Below, piece by piece: positions 21,931-30,429 of a DNA stretch of 64,000 nt; positions within the stretch are counted from its first letter, which is position 1, and each line of letters opens with the position of its first letter. Made by a program: the position numbers and the translations under genes. The notes beneath the pieces were generated by a model. That model worked only from the letters and a program-made list of their open reading frames with translations, ran no database searches and was not told the origin of the DNA. This stretch comes from a virus. The stretch covers positions 1-64,000 of IMG/VR virus record IMGVR_UViG_3300046714_000236, one strand, 5' to 3'.

Positions 21931-22809
21931 TTATCGGTTCGAGACCGCGACGTCGAAACTTGAAGGGCCGAGCTTCGTCTGGGCTCGAACTTGGAAGAGC
22001 GTCTTGCTCCCCACCTGCGTCACCCGCACCGAGACCGAAAGCGTTTCGGGCTCCTGCATGATCTGATCTTCCGCGTCCGCCGCCACCGCTTCCCGAAAGC
22101 CCGGACGCTGCAGCCGCTTCACATCATCGGGCAGACCGACGCCGTACTTCGGCAGGTGAGCGAACGCCCCCTTGCGAGTCATGAGCCGCCGCGTCACCCG
22201 CTTCACGTAGCCCGTGAGCCCGGCGTCGTTCGCGTAGTCCCCGGTCCCGTCCGGCTGGTACGTGCCGAGCACGGAGCTCGGGAGCTGCCCGCCGTTCGGG
22301 AGCCCCCTGAGCGCCGCGAGTGTTTGGGGATTCGCGATGTCCCGCCCCGCGAGGATCTGATCCTGCAGCTGCGTGCGCGGCCCCGCCTGCACGCCGTAGA
22401 AGAGCGCGCTCGAACCGGGCGCGAGCGGGAGCCCCGTCGGCCCGCGGAGTCCCATCGCGATCGCGCGATAGATGCACGGCCAGTGCGAGAGCGCGCGATC
22501 GGTGATCAAGTCGATCGCCGCGCCCGCCGAACCGACCACCGCCGCTTGCTCGACGGCCGCGATCAGCACGTCGCGGATCGGCTCGCCGTCGATCCCCGTG
22601 CCGCTCACTGCGATGATGCGATAGCGCGCCACGTTCGACGCGTCGCTTGGATCGAGGATCCCCGACCAGTAGGGCGCTTGATTGAACGTGAGCCGGACCG
22701 CGTTCTCGCGCACCGCCTGCACGCTGAGCAGCGAGAGGACCGCGGTGCCCGCGCCCCATGGGGTTCTGCCCCAACCGCCGCCGCCCCAACCTGAGACCGT
22801 CGTCGTCAT
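21931..22809 (-). CDS. Baseplate-associated protein, 292 aa
   Basis: It starts with a Gly/Trp-rich segment (SGWGGGGWGRTPWGAG) often seen in phage baseplate accessory proteins. The middle repeats fibronectin-like strands (VQAVRENAVRLTFNQAPYW). The C-terminal part, RLMTRKGAFAHLPKYGVGLP followed by VTQVGSKTLFQVRAQTKLG, resembles gp25/gpW-like initiators. A baseplate role is likely because it is directly upstream of gpJ. The ATG follows TGA-TATCCT by seven bases; the TGA is also the stop of the gene before. Confidence 0.78.
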   Translation of the reverse strand: MTTTVSGWGGGGWGRTPWGAGTAVLSLLSVQAVRENAVRLTFNQAPYWSGILDPSDASNVARYRIIAVSGTGIDGEPIRDVLIAAVEQAAVVGSAGAAIDLITDRALSHWPCIYRAIAMGLRGPTGLPLAPGSSALFYGVQAGPRTQLQDQILAGRDIANPQTLAALRGLPNGGQLPSSVLGTYQPDGTGDYANDAGLTGYVKRVTRRLMTRKGAFAHLPKYGVGLPDDVKRLQRPGFREAVAADAEDQIMQEPETLSVSVRVTQVGSKTLFQVRAQTKLGPSSFDVAVSNR

Positions 22810-22822
22810 CGAGCGGAGGATA

Positions 22823-25783
22823 TCACGCGGCGAACGGCGTATCCCCGGCCGAGTACCGGTCGGAGCTCCCCGCGTAGCGCCCGCCCACCGTGCCGCCGTC
22901 GTTCACCGCGTGCTGCCCGAGGAACCACCGAGCGCCGCCCGTGAACTTCAGATCTTGGAAGTGGGTCCAGTCGATCTGCGTCGTGTTGTTGTTCGGCTTC
23001 GAGAGCGTCGCCTTCGTGCCGGCCGTCGCGCCCTTGATCGTGAAGAGGTTCGACACCGTGCCGAGAGCGATCAGGTCGTTCACGACGTTCGTCGTATTGC
23101 TCGTGATCAGGAGCGTCCGCGGCGCGCCGGTGAGCGTGACGTTGTGATACGTGCTCGAACCGACGAGCTGGAACGTGCCCGTTCCCGCGCCGGTGCCGAA
23201 CGTCAGATTGTAGTAGGTGAAACCCGCGCCATCGAAGAGCGTGTTCGAGCTCGATGCGGTGCTCAAGACGATCGAGGAAGTACCCGCGTTCACCGTGAGA
23301 GTGCCCGGACTGATCGCGCAGTTCCACACGGTACCGGCACCACCGGTGAGCGTGACGACTGAAGATCCGAGATTCAGCACGCGCGTCGTCGCGCTGATCG
23401 GCCCAAGCCCCGCCGCGGTGATCGTCATCGCGAAATTGTTCGTGTTGAAGGTACCGCTTTGGAAGATGAACGCCGCAGTGACGGGGACCGTCGCGTTGAA
23501 GGCGTCCGCGAGCTGTACCGTGCCCGTGGAGTTGACCGTGAGCGTGCCGCCAAGCCCGATCCCGTTGCTCGTGATCGTCTGCGTGCCAGAGCCGTTCATC
23601 GCGATCGCACCCGTGTTCGATCGAGTCATGCTCGCGCTGAACGTCAGGTCGCCCGTCATACTCGCCGCGTTCGTGCCGCTCCATGTCCCGGTGAAACCGG
23701 TGAAGTTGAGATGCCTACAAATGAAGCTCACGTTGCTGAGCCACGTGCCGGTGTGATTCGTCACGAAGACGTCCCGGAATGTCGGGGGCGAGCCGGACCA
23801 AAGCCAATTGTCCGCAGACGTTCCCGCATACTCGACATCGTTGTAAGTCAGCCCGCCCGCGAGGAACCCGTTGTTTCCCGTGCTCGACCCGCGGAACACG
23901 ATGCGCGACCCCGTGGAAACGAACGTGAGGTTTGTGCTCGTGCTCAAGCTCCAAGAGTTCGTGATCGTTGTCGGGGTGAGCGTGAACGTCGTATTCGTGA
24001 TGTCGAGCGTTCGCACGTTCGCGTTGCTGCCGCTGAATGCCGTGCATTGAACGGCGAAGCCTAGCGTCGAGAGTGCGCCGTTCGTGAGCGTGATCGTGCT
24101 CGACAGCGTGAGCGCGTCCGCGAGATTCCACACACCACCCACGCCGTTGAATGTGAGAGTGCCGAGCAGCGTCTTCCCGGCCGTTGTGATCGTACGCGTT
24201 GAACCGCTCGTGTCGTTGAAGACGATCGGCGACGTCATCGCACCAGCGATCGACATTCCGGTGACTAGTTTCAGGCTGCCCGAGATGTTGATCGTCGACG
24301 TCCCCGCCCATGCACCCGTGAACCCGGTGAAGTCGAGCGTGCGCGATTGCGCCGTGCCCTTGAACGAGCCGCCGCCGGTCGCCGTCACGAAGATGTCGCG
24401 CGCGATGAATGTACTCGCGTCGAAATTTCCCGAGCCCGTGCCCTGGAAGTAGACGTCGTTCAGCGCGTTCGCCGCGACTCCGATCGCGACGGTGCGGTTG
24501 TTGGAGTCCGCGCTGTTGTCGAAGATGACGGTCGATCCCGTGATGTTCATCGTCACGTTCGACGCGGGGTTCATGTTCCACGCGGTGCCCGAGCCGACCA
24601 CGGTGATCGTCGAGTTGGTGATCGTGAACGTTCGGACGTTGGCGTTGTTGGAAAGGAAGATGCCGACCGAGACCGCCTTCGCGTTCGTGTCGAACGTTCC
24701 GGCCGTGAGCGTGAGCGTGCGCGTCGTGCCCATCGTGAAGGCGTCCGCGAGCTGCACCGTCGCGCCAACGGTGTTGATCGTAACAACGGCATCGATCGTC
24801 ACGCCGTTCGACGTGATGGAGGTGGTCCCCGACGTGCGGGCGAAAGTGAGCAATCCTGTACGAGTCACCGTCTGCGTCGACGAGAGCGTGAGATTACCGT
24901 CGATGCTGAACGTCGCGAGACCCGACCAGAGCCCGGTGTAGCCGGAGTTGAAAGTCAGATTGCCCGAAAGATGAACGTTGCCCGATTCGGTGAGCGTTGC
25001 GCCGTTCGAGTTGCTGACCGTGATGTGACGCGCGGCAAGTGTTCCCGTCGAGCTGGCGAGCGTGAGCGTCCCGCTGCCCGTCCCAGCGAGCTCAATGTCG
25101 CCATAGGTGATACCGGTCGGACCGAAGAGCATCGTGATGCCCGTCGACGTGGAGTTCGTGAACTTGATCAGCGATCCACTCGCGTTCAGCGTGAGCCCCG
25201 TCGTGACGTTCGTGTTCCAGGGATTCCCGGACGTCCCCGAAATGGTCCACGTGCTGTTCGTCATCGTCAGCGTGCGAGTCGTCGCGCTCGTACTAGCGAA
25301 CGAAGCACCCGCGACGTTCTTGCCGTTCGTGTCGAGAACGCCGTCGGTATGAACGATCCCGTGTCCCGTGCTGTTGATGAAGTCGTCCTGAAACTGGAAG
25401 GTCCCGCCGACGCCGTTGAACGTCACACCGTTGTCCAGTGTGATCCCGTTGCACGTGATCGCGAGCGTGCCGCTCGTGTTCGCGAACGTGATTGCACCGG
25501 TGAACGTGCGCGTCATCCCCGTAGCGAGCTTGAACGTCGAGCCCGTCATGGTGAGCGTGCCCGCACCACCCCACGTCCCGACGAACCCCGTGAAATCGAG
25601 ATTGCGCAGCGAAAAGTTCGCGCTCATCGTCGCGGTACCGGCGCCGCTGTTCACGGTGAAGAACGCGTCGTCGCCCGTCGTCGGAGGACCCGCTCCGCTC
25701 GCACCACCGTCCGTCGCGGACCAGTTAGTCGCGCTGCTCCAGTTACCGGTCCCGCCAGCGACCCAATAGTACGGAGTCGCCAT
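22823..25783 (-). CDS. Giant beta-solenoid tail fibre/adhesin, 986 aa
   Basis: The N-terminus (YYWVAGGTGNWSSATNWS) is a motif common at the start of autotransporter-like and cell-surface beta-helix proteins. The rest is a run of about 20 degenerate repeats rich in Thr, Ser, Asn and Gly with the pattern xLTFNSxxx...LxLxSxxTxT, as in RTLTLTAGTFDTNAKAVSVG. This fits a long right-handed parallel beta-helix. Between baseplate genes and collagen-like fibres it is best read as a tail fibre or adhesin. It has only a few Cys and Lys residues. No enzymatic motif is visible. Confidence 0.82.
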   Translation of the reverse strand: MATPYYWVAGGTGNWSSATNWSATDGGASGAGPPTTGDDAFFTVNSGAGTATMSANFSLRNLDFTGFVGTWGGAGTLTMTGSTFKLATGMTRTFTGAITFANTSGTLAITCNGITLDNGVTFNGVGGTFQFQDDFINSTGHGIVHTDGVLDTNGKNVAGASFASTSATTRTLTMTNSTWTISGTSGNPWNTNVTTGLTLNASGSLIKFTNSTSTGITMLFGPTGITYGDIELAGTGSGTLTLASSTGTLAARHITVSNSNGATLTESGNVHLSGNLTFNSGYTGLWSGLATFSIDGNLTLSSTQTVTRTGLLTFARTSGTTSITSNGVTIDAVVTINTVGATVQLADAFTMGTTRTLTLTAGTFDTNAKAVSVGIFLSNNANVRTFTITNSTITVVGSGTAWNMNPASNVTMNITGSTVIFDNSADSNNRTVAIGVAANALNDVYFQGTGSGNFDASTFIARDIFVTATGGGSFKGTAQSRTLDFTGFTGAWAGTSTINISGSLKLVTGMSIAGAMTSPIVFNDTSGSTRTITTAGKTLLGTLTFNGVGGVWNLADALTLSSTITLTNGALSTLGFAVQCTAFSGSNANVRTLDITNTTFTLTPTTITNSWSLSTSTNLTFVSTGSRIVFRGSSTGNNGFLAGGLTYNDVEYAGTSADNWLWSGSPPTFRDVFVTNHTGTWLSNVSFICRHLNFTGFTGTWSGTNAASMTGDLTFSASMTRSNTGAIAMNGSGTQTITSNGIGLGGTLTVNSTGTVQLADAFNATVPVTAAFIFQSGTFNTNNFAMTITAAGLGPISATTRVLNLGSSVVTLTGGAGTVWNCAISPGTLTVNAGTSSIVLSTASSSNTLFDGAGFTYYNLTFGTGAGTGTFQLVGSSTYHNVTLTGAPRTLLITSNTTNVVNDLIALGTVSNLFTIKGATAGTKATLSKPNNNTTQIDWTHFQDLKFTGGARWFLGQHAVNDGGTVGGRYAGSSDRYSAGDTPFAA

Positions 25784-25789
25784 CGGTCA

Positions 25790-26146
25790 TCACACGACGT
25801 CGCCCGCGAGAATGTCGCCGCGGGCGATCAGGAAGTTGTAGATCGTCGCCTTGAAGTCTTCGTAGTGCGAGAGCCCAGGCGTGACCTTGTCACCCATCAA
25901 GCCGAGCAGCTCGGCGCCGCGGATCTCGAAGCTCGCCGGATCGCCGACCGCGACGAACTCGTTCTTGTCGTTGCGGTAGCCACGCTCGATCTTCCCGTTG
26001 ATGCGCGTGCTCGCGACGTCGTTCGGCGGGAGCCCGATGGTGATCGAGGTGATCACGAACGTGTCGAGGACGCGCTGTTCCTCGACCACCGGTTGCGGGA
26101 TCTGGATCGTGGTGAACTCGGTGACGCTCTTGGCGACGATGGGCAT
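25790..26146 (-). CDS. Fibre-associated hypothetical protein, 118 aa
   Basis: A mostly beta protein (RVLDTFVITSITIGLPPNDV) with a C-terminal helix (YEDFKATIYNFLIARGDIL). It lies between the collagen-like fibre and the solenoid fibre, so it could be a connector or a fibre-tip chaperone. The ATG lies seven bases behind TAGGAT. No family is recognised. Confidence 0.68.
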   Translation of the reverse strand: MPIVAKSVTEFTTIQIPQPVVEEQRVLDTFVITSITIGLPPNDVASTRINGKIERGYRNDKNEFVAVGDPASFEIRGAELLGLMGDKVTPGLSHYEDFKATIYNFLIARGDILAGDVV

Positions 26147-26161
26147 GGGCTGAATCCTAAC

Positions 26162-27235
26162 TCACGGCGTGCGCGTGTACGTGACCTTCGCTTCGAGAAG
26201 TCGGATCGTCGCCGCGAGTGTGTCGGCGCCCGACCCCTTTCGGTAGATCCTGAACTGCATGTGACAGTTCGCACCGGGAGAACCCGCCGGGGTGATCGCA
26301 GCGGAGAGCGCCGTCGTGTTCACGGTGAGCGTGCCGTTGTTCGCGTCGGTGACTTCCTGCGCGGTGCCGAACGCCTGGTCCAGCAAGTCGCCATCCGCGT
26401 AGCCGCGACACGCGAGCCCGAGCACGACCGGGTTCGTCGAGCTCGTGTTCGCCGCCCACTGGTACATCACGTAGATCGCGCCGCCGTCGTAGTCCGACGG
26501 CATGCACATCTGACACTCGAAGTAGCTGAGCGTCGCGGTGAGGAATCGCGCGGTGAAGGAGTTGACGAGGAACGTCGTTGACTCGACCTGTGCCTGCGCC
26601 TCGTTGCCATTGGTGAGCGAGCTCCACCCGCCAGCCGCGCTGAGGTTGATCTGGCCGATCGCGTTCGTGCCCTGCAGCCCTTGGAACCCCTGCGATCCCT
26701 GGACGCCTTGGAATCCTTGGAACCCCTGCAGCCCTTGGAACCCCTGCGCGCCCTGCAGACCTTGGAACCCCTGCGAGCCTTGGAACCCCTGCGAGCCTTG
26801 GAACCCCTGCGAGCCTTGGAGCCCGGTGTCGCCTTGGTTCCCTTGAGAACCCTGAAAGCCTTGCCGTCCCTGGAACCCTTGCAGCCCTTGGAACCCCTGC
26901 GCGCCGCCGGGAGGACCCTGCGCGCCGGTGCCGCCCTGTGGTCCCGTAGTGCCCGCCGCACCCTGAGCACCAGGCCCACCCTGCGCGCCTTGTGATCCCG
27001 CCGCCGCGGAGATCCACCGACCCGGCGCGGGGAACACGATGTCGTTCGGGAGGATGATCGTCGTCCCGTTGTCCGCCGCAGTCTCATCCGGATCCCACTC
27101 GTACGAGAGCACGCCGAAGAGCCGCGCCCACTGACCCGCCACGAAGAACTCGCTCGGCCCCGCCGAGCGGAGCGCGGCGATCGAAGACGCGGCCACCGTC
27201 GGACGCGTGGGCGTGTTCTCGTAAAAAAGCGTCAT
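26162..27235 (-). CDS. Collagen-like tail fibre, 357 aa
   Basis: The N-terminal 75 residues ([20 protein letters not shown], ending in PAPGRWISA) are shared with the next gene (MTLYFEGAPSK...DPGRWLI), so the two are paralogues. About 37 Gly-X-Y triplets follow, many of them GFQ, GLQ and GSQ, and then a 155-residue C-terminal beta domain ending in [11 protein letters not shown]. Phage collagen domains trimerise; the C-terminus probably contacts the receptor. The start overlaps the stop of the next gene upstream by four bases. Confidence 0.87.
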   Translation of the reverse strand: MTLFYENTPTRPTVAASSIAALRSAGPSEFFVAGQWARLFGVLSYEWDPDETAADNGTTIILPNDIVFPAPGRWISAAAGSQGAQGGPGAQGAAGTTGPQGGTGAQGPPGGAQGFQGLQGFQGRQGFQGSQGNQGDTGLQGSQGFQGSQGFQGSQGFQGLQGAQGFQGLQGFQGFQGVQGSQGFQGLQGTNAIGQINLSAAGGWSSLTNGNEAQAQVESTTFLVNSFTARFLTATLSYFECQMCMPSDYDGGAIYVMYQWAANTSSTNPVVLGLACRGYADGDLLDQAFGTAQEVTDANNGTLTVNTTALSAAITPAGSPGANCHMQFRIYRKGSGADTLAATIRLLEAKVTYTRTP

Positions 27236-28854
27236 GCGGGAGTGAGCCGGAACTGGATCGCATAATTCGCCGCGCTGTCCGCGACGAGATCAGTCGTGGG
27301 ATCGATCGTGCTCGGAGGTGGCGCCGCCGCGCTGATCGCCGTCGTGAACGTCGCCGGGTGCGTGTTGCCGAACACGAGCGATCCGTTCATCGCCGCGATC
27401 ACCTGCGTCGTGTACGCGACCATCTGCGCCGCCGTGCCACTCACCTTGCCGATGAGCACGTAGAACACACCCGCAACGAGCTCCCAATTCCCGCCCGCCG
27501 CAGGAGAGAACTTACTTGAACCGGTGCCGAGCGGATTCGCGTCGAAGTAGCCGATCAGATTCGCGACACCCGAGCCGCCGCCCGTCGCTTGATAGATCGC
27601 CATCACGACACGCGGCGAACCGGTCGCGAGCGTGCACCGGATCGCGATCTTCTCGACGTTGCAATCGCGCGAGAGTTTGAACGCGCCGCCTGCGAACGTG
27701 CTCGACAGTGTGCGCGTTGCGTCGATGGTGACGCCCTGCTCGGGGAGCGGGATGATCTCCGAAGTTTCAAGCGGCTCACCACCCTGGAAACCCTGGAACC
27801 CTTGGAAGCCCTGCCGTCCCTGGATCCCCTGGAAGCCCTGCGCTCCCTGCGATCCCGTCGTGCCCTGCAGCCCTTGGAATCCTTGCCGCCCCTGAAAGCC
27901 TTGGAGCCCTTGCAGGCCGATCGCTCCCTGCGATCCCGTGCCGCCTTGCGCGCCCGTCGTGCCCTGCACGCCGATCGATCCTTGGCGACCCTGGAAGCCC
28001 TGCGCACCGGTGCCGCCGACCGCGCCCTGCGAACCTTGCCCGCCTTGCGCGCCTGCGCCGCCCTGGACGCCTTGCTGTCCTTGCACGCCCTGCGCACCCT
28101 GCGAACCTTGCGCGCCATCTGCAGGGCCCTGAGCGCCTTGCGCGCCCTGAGCGCCGCTGCCCTGCGTGCCCTGGAAGCCTTGCAGCCCCTGCGCGCCGGT
28201 CGTGCCCTGGAAGCCCGCCCCCTGCGTCCCCTGGAAGCCCTGCACACCGGTCGAACCCTGGAAGCCCTGCCGTCCCTGAAGACCCTGCAGACCCTGAGCA
28301 CCAGTGCTGCCAGCTGCACCCTGCGCACCGGTCGACCCTTGCAGCCCTTGCGCGCCCGCTCCCTGCGTTCCCTGAGCGCCTTGCGCGCCGGTCGTGCCCT
28401 GGAACCCCTGAGCGCCGTCCGCGGGCCCCTGAGCGCCTTGTGAGCCCTGCGCACCGGTGCCCGCGTCACCTTGCAGCCCCTGCGATCCCTGAGCGCCCGA
28501 GGTGCCCTGATGCCCCTGCGATCCGGTGACACCCTGGAAGCCCTGCGAGCCCGCGCCGGGAGAACCCTGAGCACCGCTGCCGCCCTGAGCTCCCTGCGCC
28601 CCTTGCGAACCCGCACCCGTGACGATGATCAGCCATCGCCCTGGATCGCTCGCCTCGATGTCGTTCGGTTTGATGACGGTCGATCCATCGTCCGCGTCTT
28701 CGCTCGCCGCGTCCCACTCGTAGAAGTTCGCACCCGCAACGCGTGCGAGCATCCCCGTCGCGAACTGCGAGCTCGGTGCCGCCGTGCGAAGAGCCGCGAC
28801 CGAGTCAGCCGCGATCGCCGCCTTCGACGGCGCGCCTTCAAAGTAAAGGGTCAT
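27232..28854 (-). CDS. Long collagen-like tail fibre, 540 aa
   Basis: This paralogue of the preceding fibre has the same N-terminal domain, then about 95 Gly-X-Y triplets (residues 80-370; GAQ, GFQ, GTT, GRQ), by far the longest such shaft in the window, and a C-terminal domain of about 165 residues (VMAIYQATGGGSGVANLIGY). Three fibres of different shaft length suggest different reach. Thr-containing triplets could be glycosylated. Coupled starts and stops link all three fibre genes and the receptor-like gene upstream. Confidence 0.87.
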   Translation of the reverse strand: MTLYFEGAPSKAAIAADSVAALRTAAPSSQFATGMLARVAGANFYEWDAASEDADDGSTVIKPNDIEASDPGRWLIIVTGAGSQGAQGAQGGSGAQGSPGAGSQGFQGVTGSQGHQGTSGAQGSQGLQGDAGTGAQGSQGAQGPADGAQGFQGTTGAQGAQGTQGAGAQGLQGSTGAQGAAGSTGAQGLQGLQGRQGFQGSTGVQGFQGTQGAGFQGTTGAQGLQGFQGTQGSGAQGAQGAQGPADGAQGSQGAQGVQGQQGVQGGAGAQGGQGSQGAVGGTGAQGFQGRQGSIGVQGTTGAQGGTGSQGAIGLQGLQGFQGRQGFQGLQGTTGSQGAQGFQGIQGRQGFQGFQGFQGGEPLETSEIIPLPEQGVTIDATRTLSSTFAGGAFKLSRDCNVEKIAIRCTLATGSPRVVMAIYQATGGGSGVANLIGYFDANPLGTGSSKFSPAAGGNWELVAGVFYVLIGKVSGTAAQMVAYTTQVIAAMNGSLVFGNTHPATFTTAISAAAPPPSTIDPTTDLVADSAANYAIQFRLTPA

Positions 28855-29636
28855 GGCGTGTACTTCACGTCGAAACAGAAGTCAGCGTCGACGAGCGATC
28901 CGCCCGCGTCCGCGCGTTCGACCACGAAGCCCGTAGCTCCCTCATCGCGCACCGAGCACGAGCCGCCCGGAATACCTCGCGCGGTTGCGATCACCACGAA
29001 CGTGTCCGTCGGCATGTCGCGCGCAAATGTGATCCGCACCTGACCGACATCGAGTCGCTCGGGTGTCGCGTTCATCGCGTTCACCACCGTCGCCGTGACG
29101 CCGTCGTTCGCGATCCGTCCGTGGGCGTAGCTCTTCGCCTGCCACATCCGGAAGATCGCCGCGAACCAACGGAACCACTCTCGCGACCATCCCTGCGTGT
29201 TGCCCGATGGCTCGATCACGTCGGGGACGTTGTGTTCGAGCATTTCGCTGAACGCAGGACCGCGGCGCGGGAGCTCCGCAGGGTCAGGGTTCAGCGGGAC
29301 GCCAGGCGCGCCCGCGAAGAAAGTGATCCGCACGACGTCGGTGTCGAGCGCGCCGAGTCCTGATCCCGAGTCGACCGCGAGCTGCACTTCGTACGTGCCC
29401 GCGACGTCGATCGGATTGATGAGCGTCGACGTCGCCGTCGGTGTGCTCATGAGCGACGTCGCCTGCGCGCCGGCCACGATGTCGATCGGCTTCGCGATGA
29501 ACGTCCATTCGTACGCGAGGAACGGGCCGCCGCTCGAAGCGACCGAGACCGCGGTCCCCGTGTCGAGATCTTCTCGCGCTTGGCCCGCGACGCCTGCGCT
29601 CTTGCCGCTCTGATTGATCGTGATGGCGAGTGTCAC
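28851..29636 (-). CDS. Tail protein with PKD-like and receptor-like domains, 261 aa
   Basis: Residues 1-105 resemble an Ig/PKD-type domain (YEWTFIAKPIDIVAG; AGTYEVQLAVDSGSG). Residues 135-165 carry a Trp-rich motif (WSREWFRWFAAIFRMWQAK). The last 100 residues are a second beta domain ending in FCFDVKYTP. This suggests a fibre-baseplate adaptor. The GTG start lies seven bases behind TGA-TACGCT, and a palindrome lies further upstream. No ribosome site is present. Confidence 0.75.
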   Translation of the reverse strand: MTLAITINQSGKSAGVAGQAREDLDTGTAVSVASSGGPFLAYEWTFIAKPIDIVAGAQATSLMSTPTATSTLINPIDVAGTYEVQLAVDSGSGLGALDTDVVRITFFAGAPGVPLNPDPAELPRRGPAFSEMLEHNVPDVIEPSGNTQGWSREWFRWFAAIFRMWQAKSYAHGRIANDGVTATVVNAMNATPERLDVGQVRITFARDMPTDTFVVIATARGIPGGSCSVRDEGATGFVVERADAGGSLVDADFCFDVKYTP

Positions 29637-29677
29637 GAGCAGGAGCGTATCAGAGGTTCCCGCGGGGCGCGCCCGAG

Positions 29678-29697
29678 GACCGACATCGATGTCGGTC
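29678..29697. repeat. 20-bp palindrome, copy 5 (exact)
   Basis: It begins two bases behind the TAG of the upstream gene (29700-29702) and lies 41 bases before the GTG at 29636, that is at about -42 to -61 if transcription starts at the start codon. Confidence 0.95.
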
Positions 29698-29699
29698 CG

Positions 29700-29999
29700 C
29701 TAGAGATCTGCCGTCGTGTTCGGGTCCGCGTCTGCGTCCGCCTGCGAGACGCGCCCACCACCGAACCCGAACTGAGCGGAAAGCGGATCGCTGAGATCGC
29801 ACTTTAATCCGAGGAACCACGAGAACGTCGGAAGCGGGGGAGGAAACCCGGGGAGACGAAACGAAACGTTGAACGTGAACCCCGGAAGCCCGAAGCCGCA
29901 GAGACTCGGCCCCGTGGGGCTCGGAGAGAATCCGGCGTCCGCCGACGCGCCCGCTTGATCAGCCGGGCTCGCTGCGTTCTTCGGAGGTGCTTGGCCCAT
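29700..29999 (-). CDS. Tail/baseplate small protein (CGFGLPGF family), 99 aa
   Basis: CGFGLPGFTFNVSFRLPGFP followed by LGLKCDLSDPLSAQFGFGGG is a conserved pattern I have seen in small proteins near the baseplate hub of large myoviruses: two Cys, Pro-rich beta strands and a GFGGGR end. It may be a tail-tip or fibre-adaptor subunit. The N-terminal 30 residues are Ala/Pro-rich and probably flexible. The start ATG lies six bases behind CATGAT, overlapping the -10 box of the plus-strand gene at 30018. Confidence 0.72.
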   Translation of the reverse strand: MGQAPPKNAASPADQAGASADAGFSPSPTGPSLCGFGLPGFTFNVSFRLPGFPPPLPTFSWFLGLKCDLSDPLSAQFGFGGGRVSQADADADPNTTADL

Positions 30000-30004
30000 G
30001 CCGG

Positions 30005-30011
30005 CATCATG
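30005..30011. promoter_or_regulatory. Overlapping divergent -10-like boxes
   Basis: CATCAT on the plus strand (30005-30010) lies seven bases before the ATG at 30018. CATGAT on the minus strand (30011-30006) lies six bases before the ATG at 29999. The two hexamers share five bases, so only one direction could be used at a time. Confidence 0.55.
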
Positions 30012-30017
30012 GATCGG

Positions 30018-30236
30018 ATGGCCGAACCCACAGAACTAATTTTCGAGACGAACGAAGAAGCCGCGCACTGGTCGCGTTGCTACGCCGCGATGATTCCTCA
30101 CATCATCGTCATGACGCTGCCGCTCTTGAATCCCCTCAAACATCCTGAAGCAGTGGCGCGCGCGTTCGAGAACGCCGCCGCGATCGTAGACATCACGCTC
30201 GTGCACTACCGAAAACGAAACCGCAAGGCGGGCTAA
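30018..30236 (+). CDS. Hypothetical plus-strand protein in late region, 72 aa
   Basis: A plus-strand gene inside an otherwise minus-strand virion module. EPTELIFETNEEAAHWSRCY then a hydrophobic helix (MIPHIIVMTLPLLNPL) and a basic end (HYRKRNRKAG). It could be a small regulator or a membrane-associated protein. The start is leaderless-type. No family is recognised. Confidence 0.68.
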   Translation: MAEPTELIFETNEEAAHWSRCYAAMIPHIIVMTLPLLNPLKHPEAVARAFENAAAIVDITLVHYRKRNRKAG

Positions 30237-30240
30237 CCCA

Positions 30241-30429
30241 ATGGAACGGTTCATCGTGTTCGAGGAAGCCGATTACGAGGGCGCCAAACTGCCGAGCAAA
30301 GCGAAGAGCTTCGCGACACTCGAAGAAGCGCGCGAGTACGCACGCAGCCCAGAAGCGGCGAGATGGGCCGACCTGTTCGAGATCTTCGACTGCGACGAGC
30401 GCCGCGTTGTCGAGACTCTCACCCGATGA
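30241..30429 (+). CDS. Hypothetical protein, 62 aa
   Basis: It begins four bases after the upstream stop and so shares its mRNA. The sequence MERFIVFEEADYEGAKLPSK, then ARSPEAARWADLFEIFDCDE, looks like a small alpha/beta protein often found as YxxVFE-type phage peptides. Its last 11 bases overlap the end of the convergent spike gene. Function is unknown. Confidence 0.62.
   Translation: MERFIVFEEADYEGAKLPSKAKSFATLEEAREYARSPEAARWADLFEIFDCDERRVVETLTR

Noticed and set aside
24347-26581. Long plus-strand frame opposite the solenoid fibre
   Set aside because: Arg/Asp-rich shadow with no structure; the minus-strand repeats of the fibre are coherent.
26640-28620. Dense short DNA repeats resembling a CRISPR or satellite array
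   Set aside because: The period is nine bases and multiples, in frame with Gly-X-Y triplets of the collagen-like fibres; no spacer pattern and no cas genes are present.
29042-29060. Partial match to the 20-bp palindrome (GACCGACATCGA then GTCGC)
   Set aside because: Only the left half matches; it lies inside a fibre-adaptor gene and lacks the symmetric right arm.
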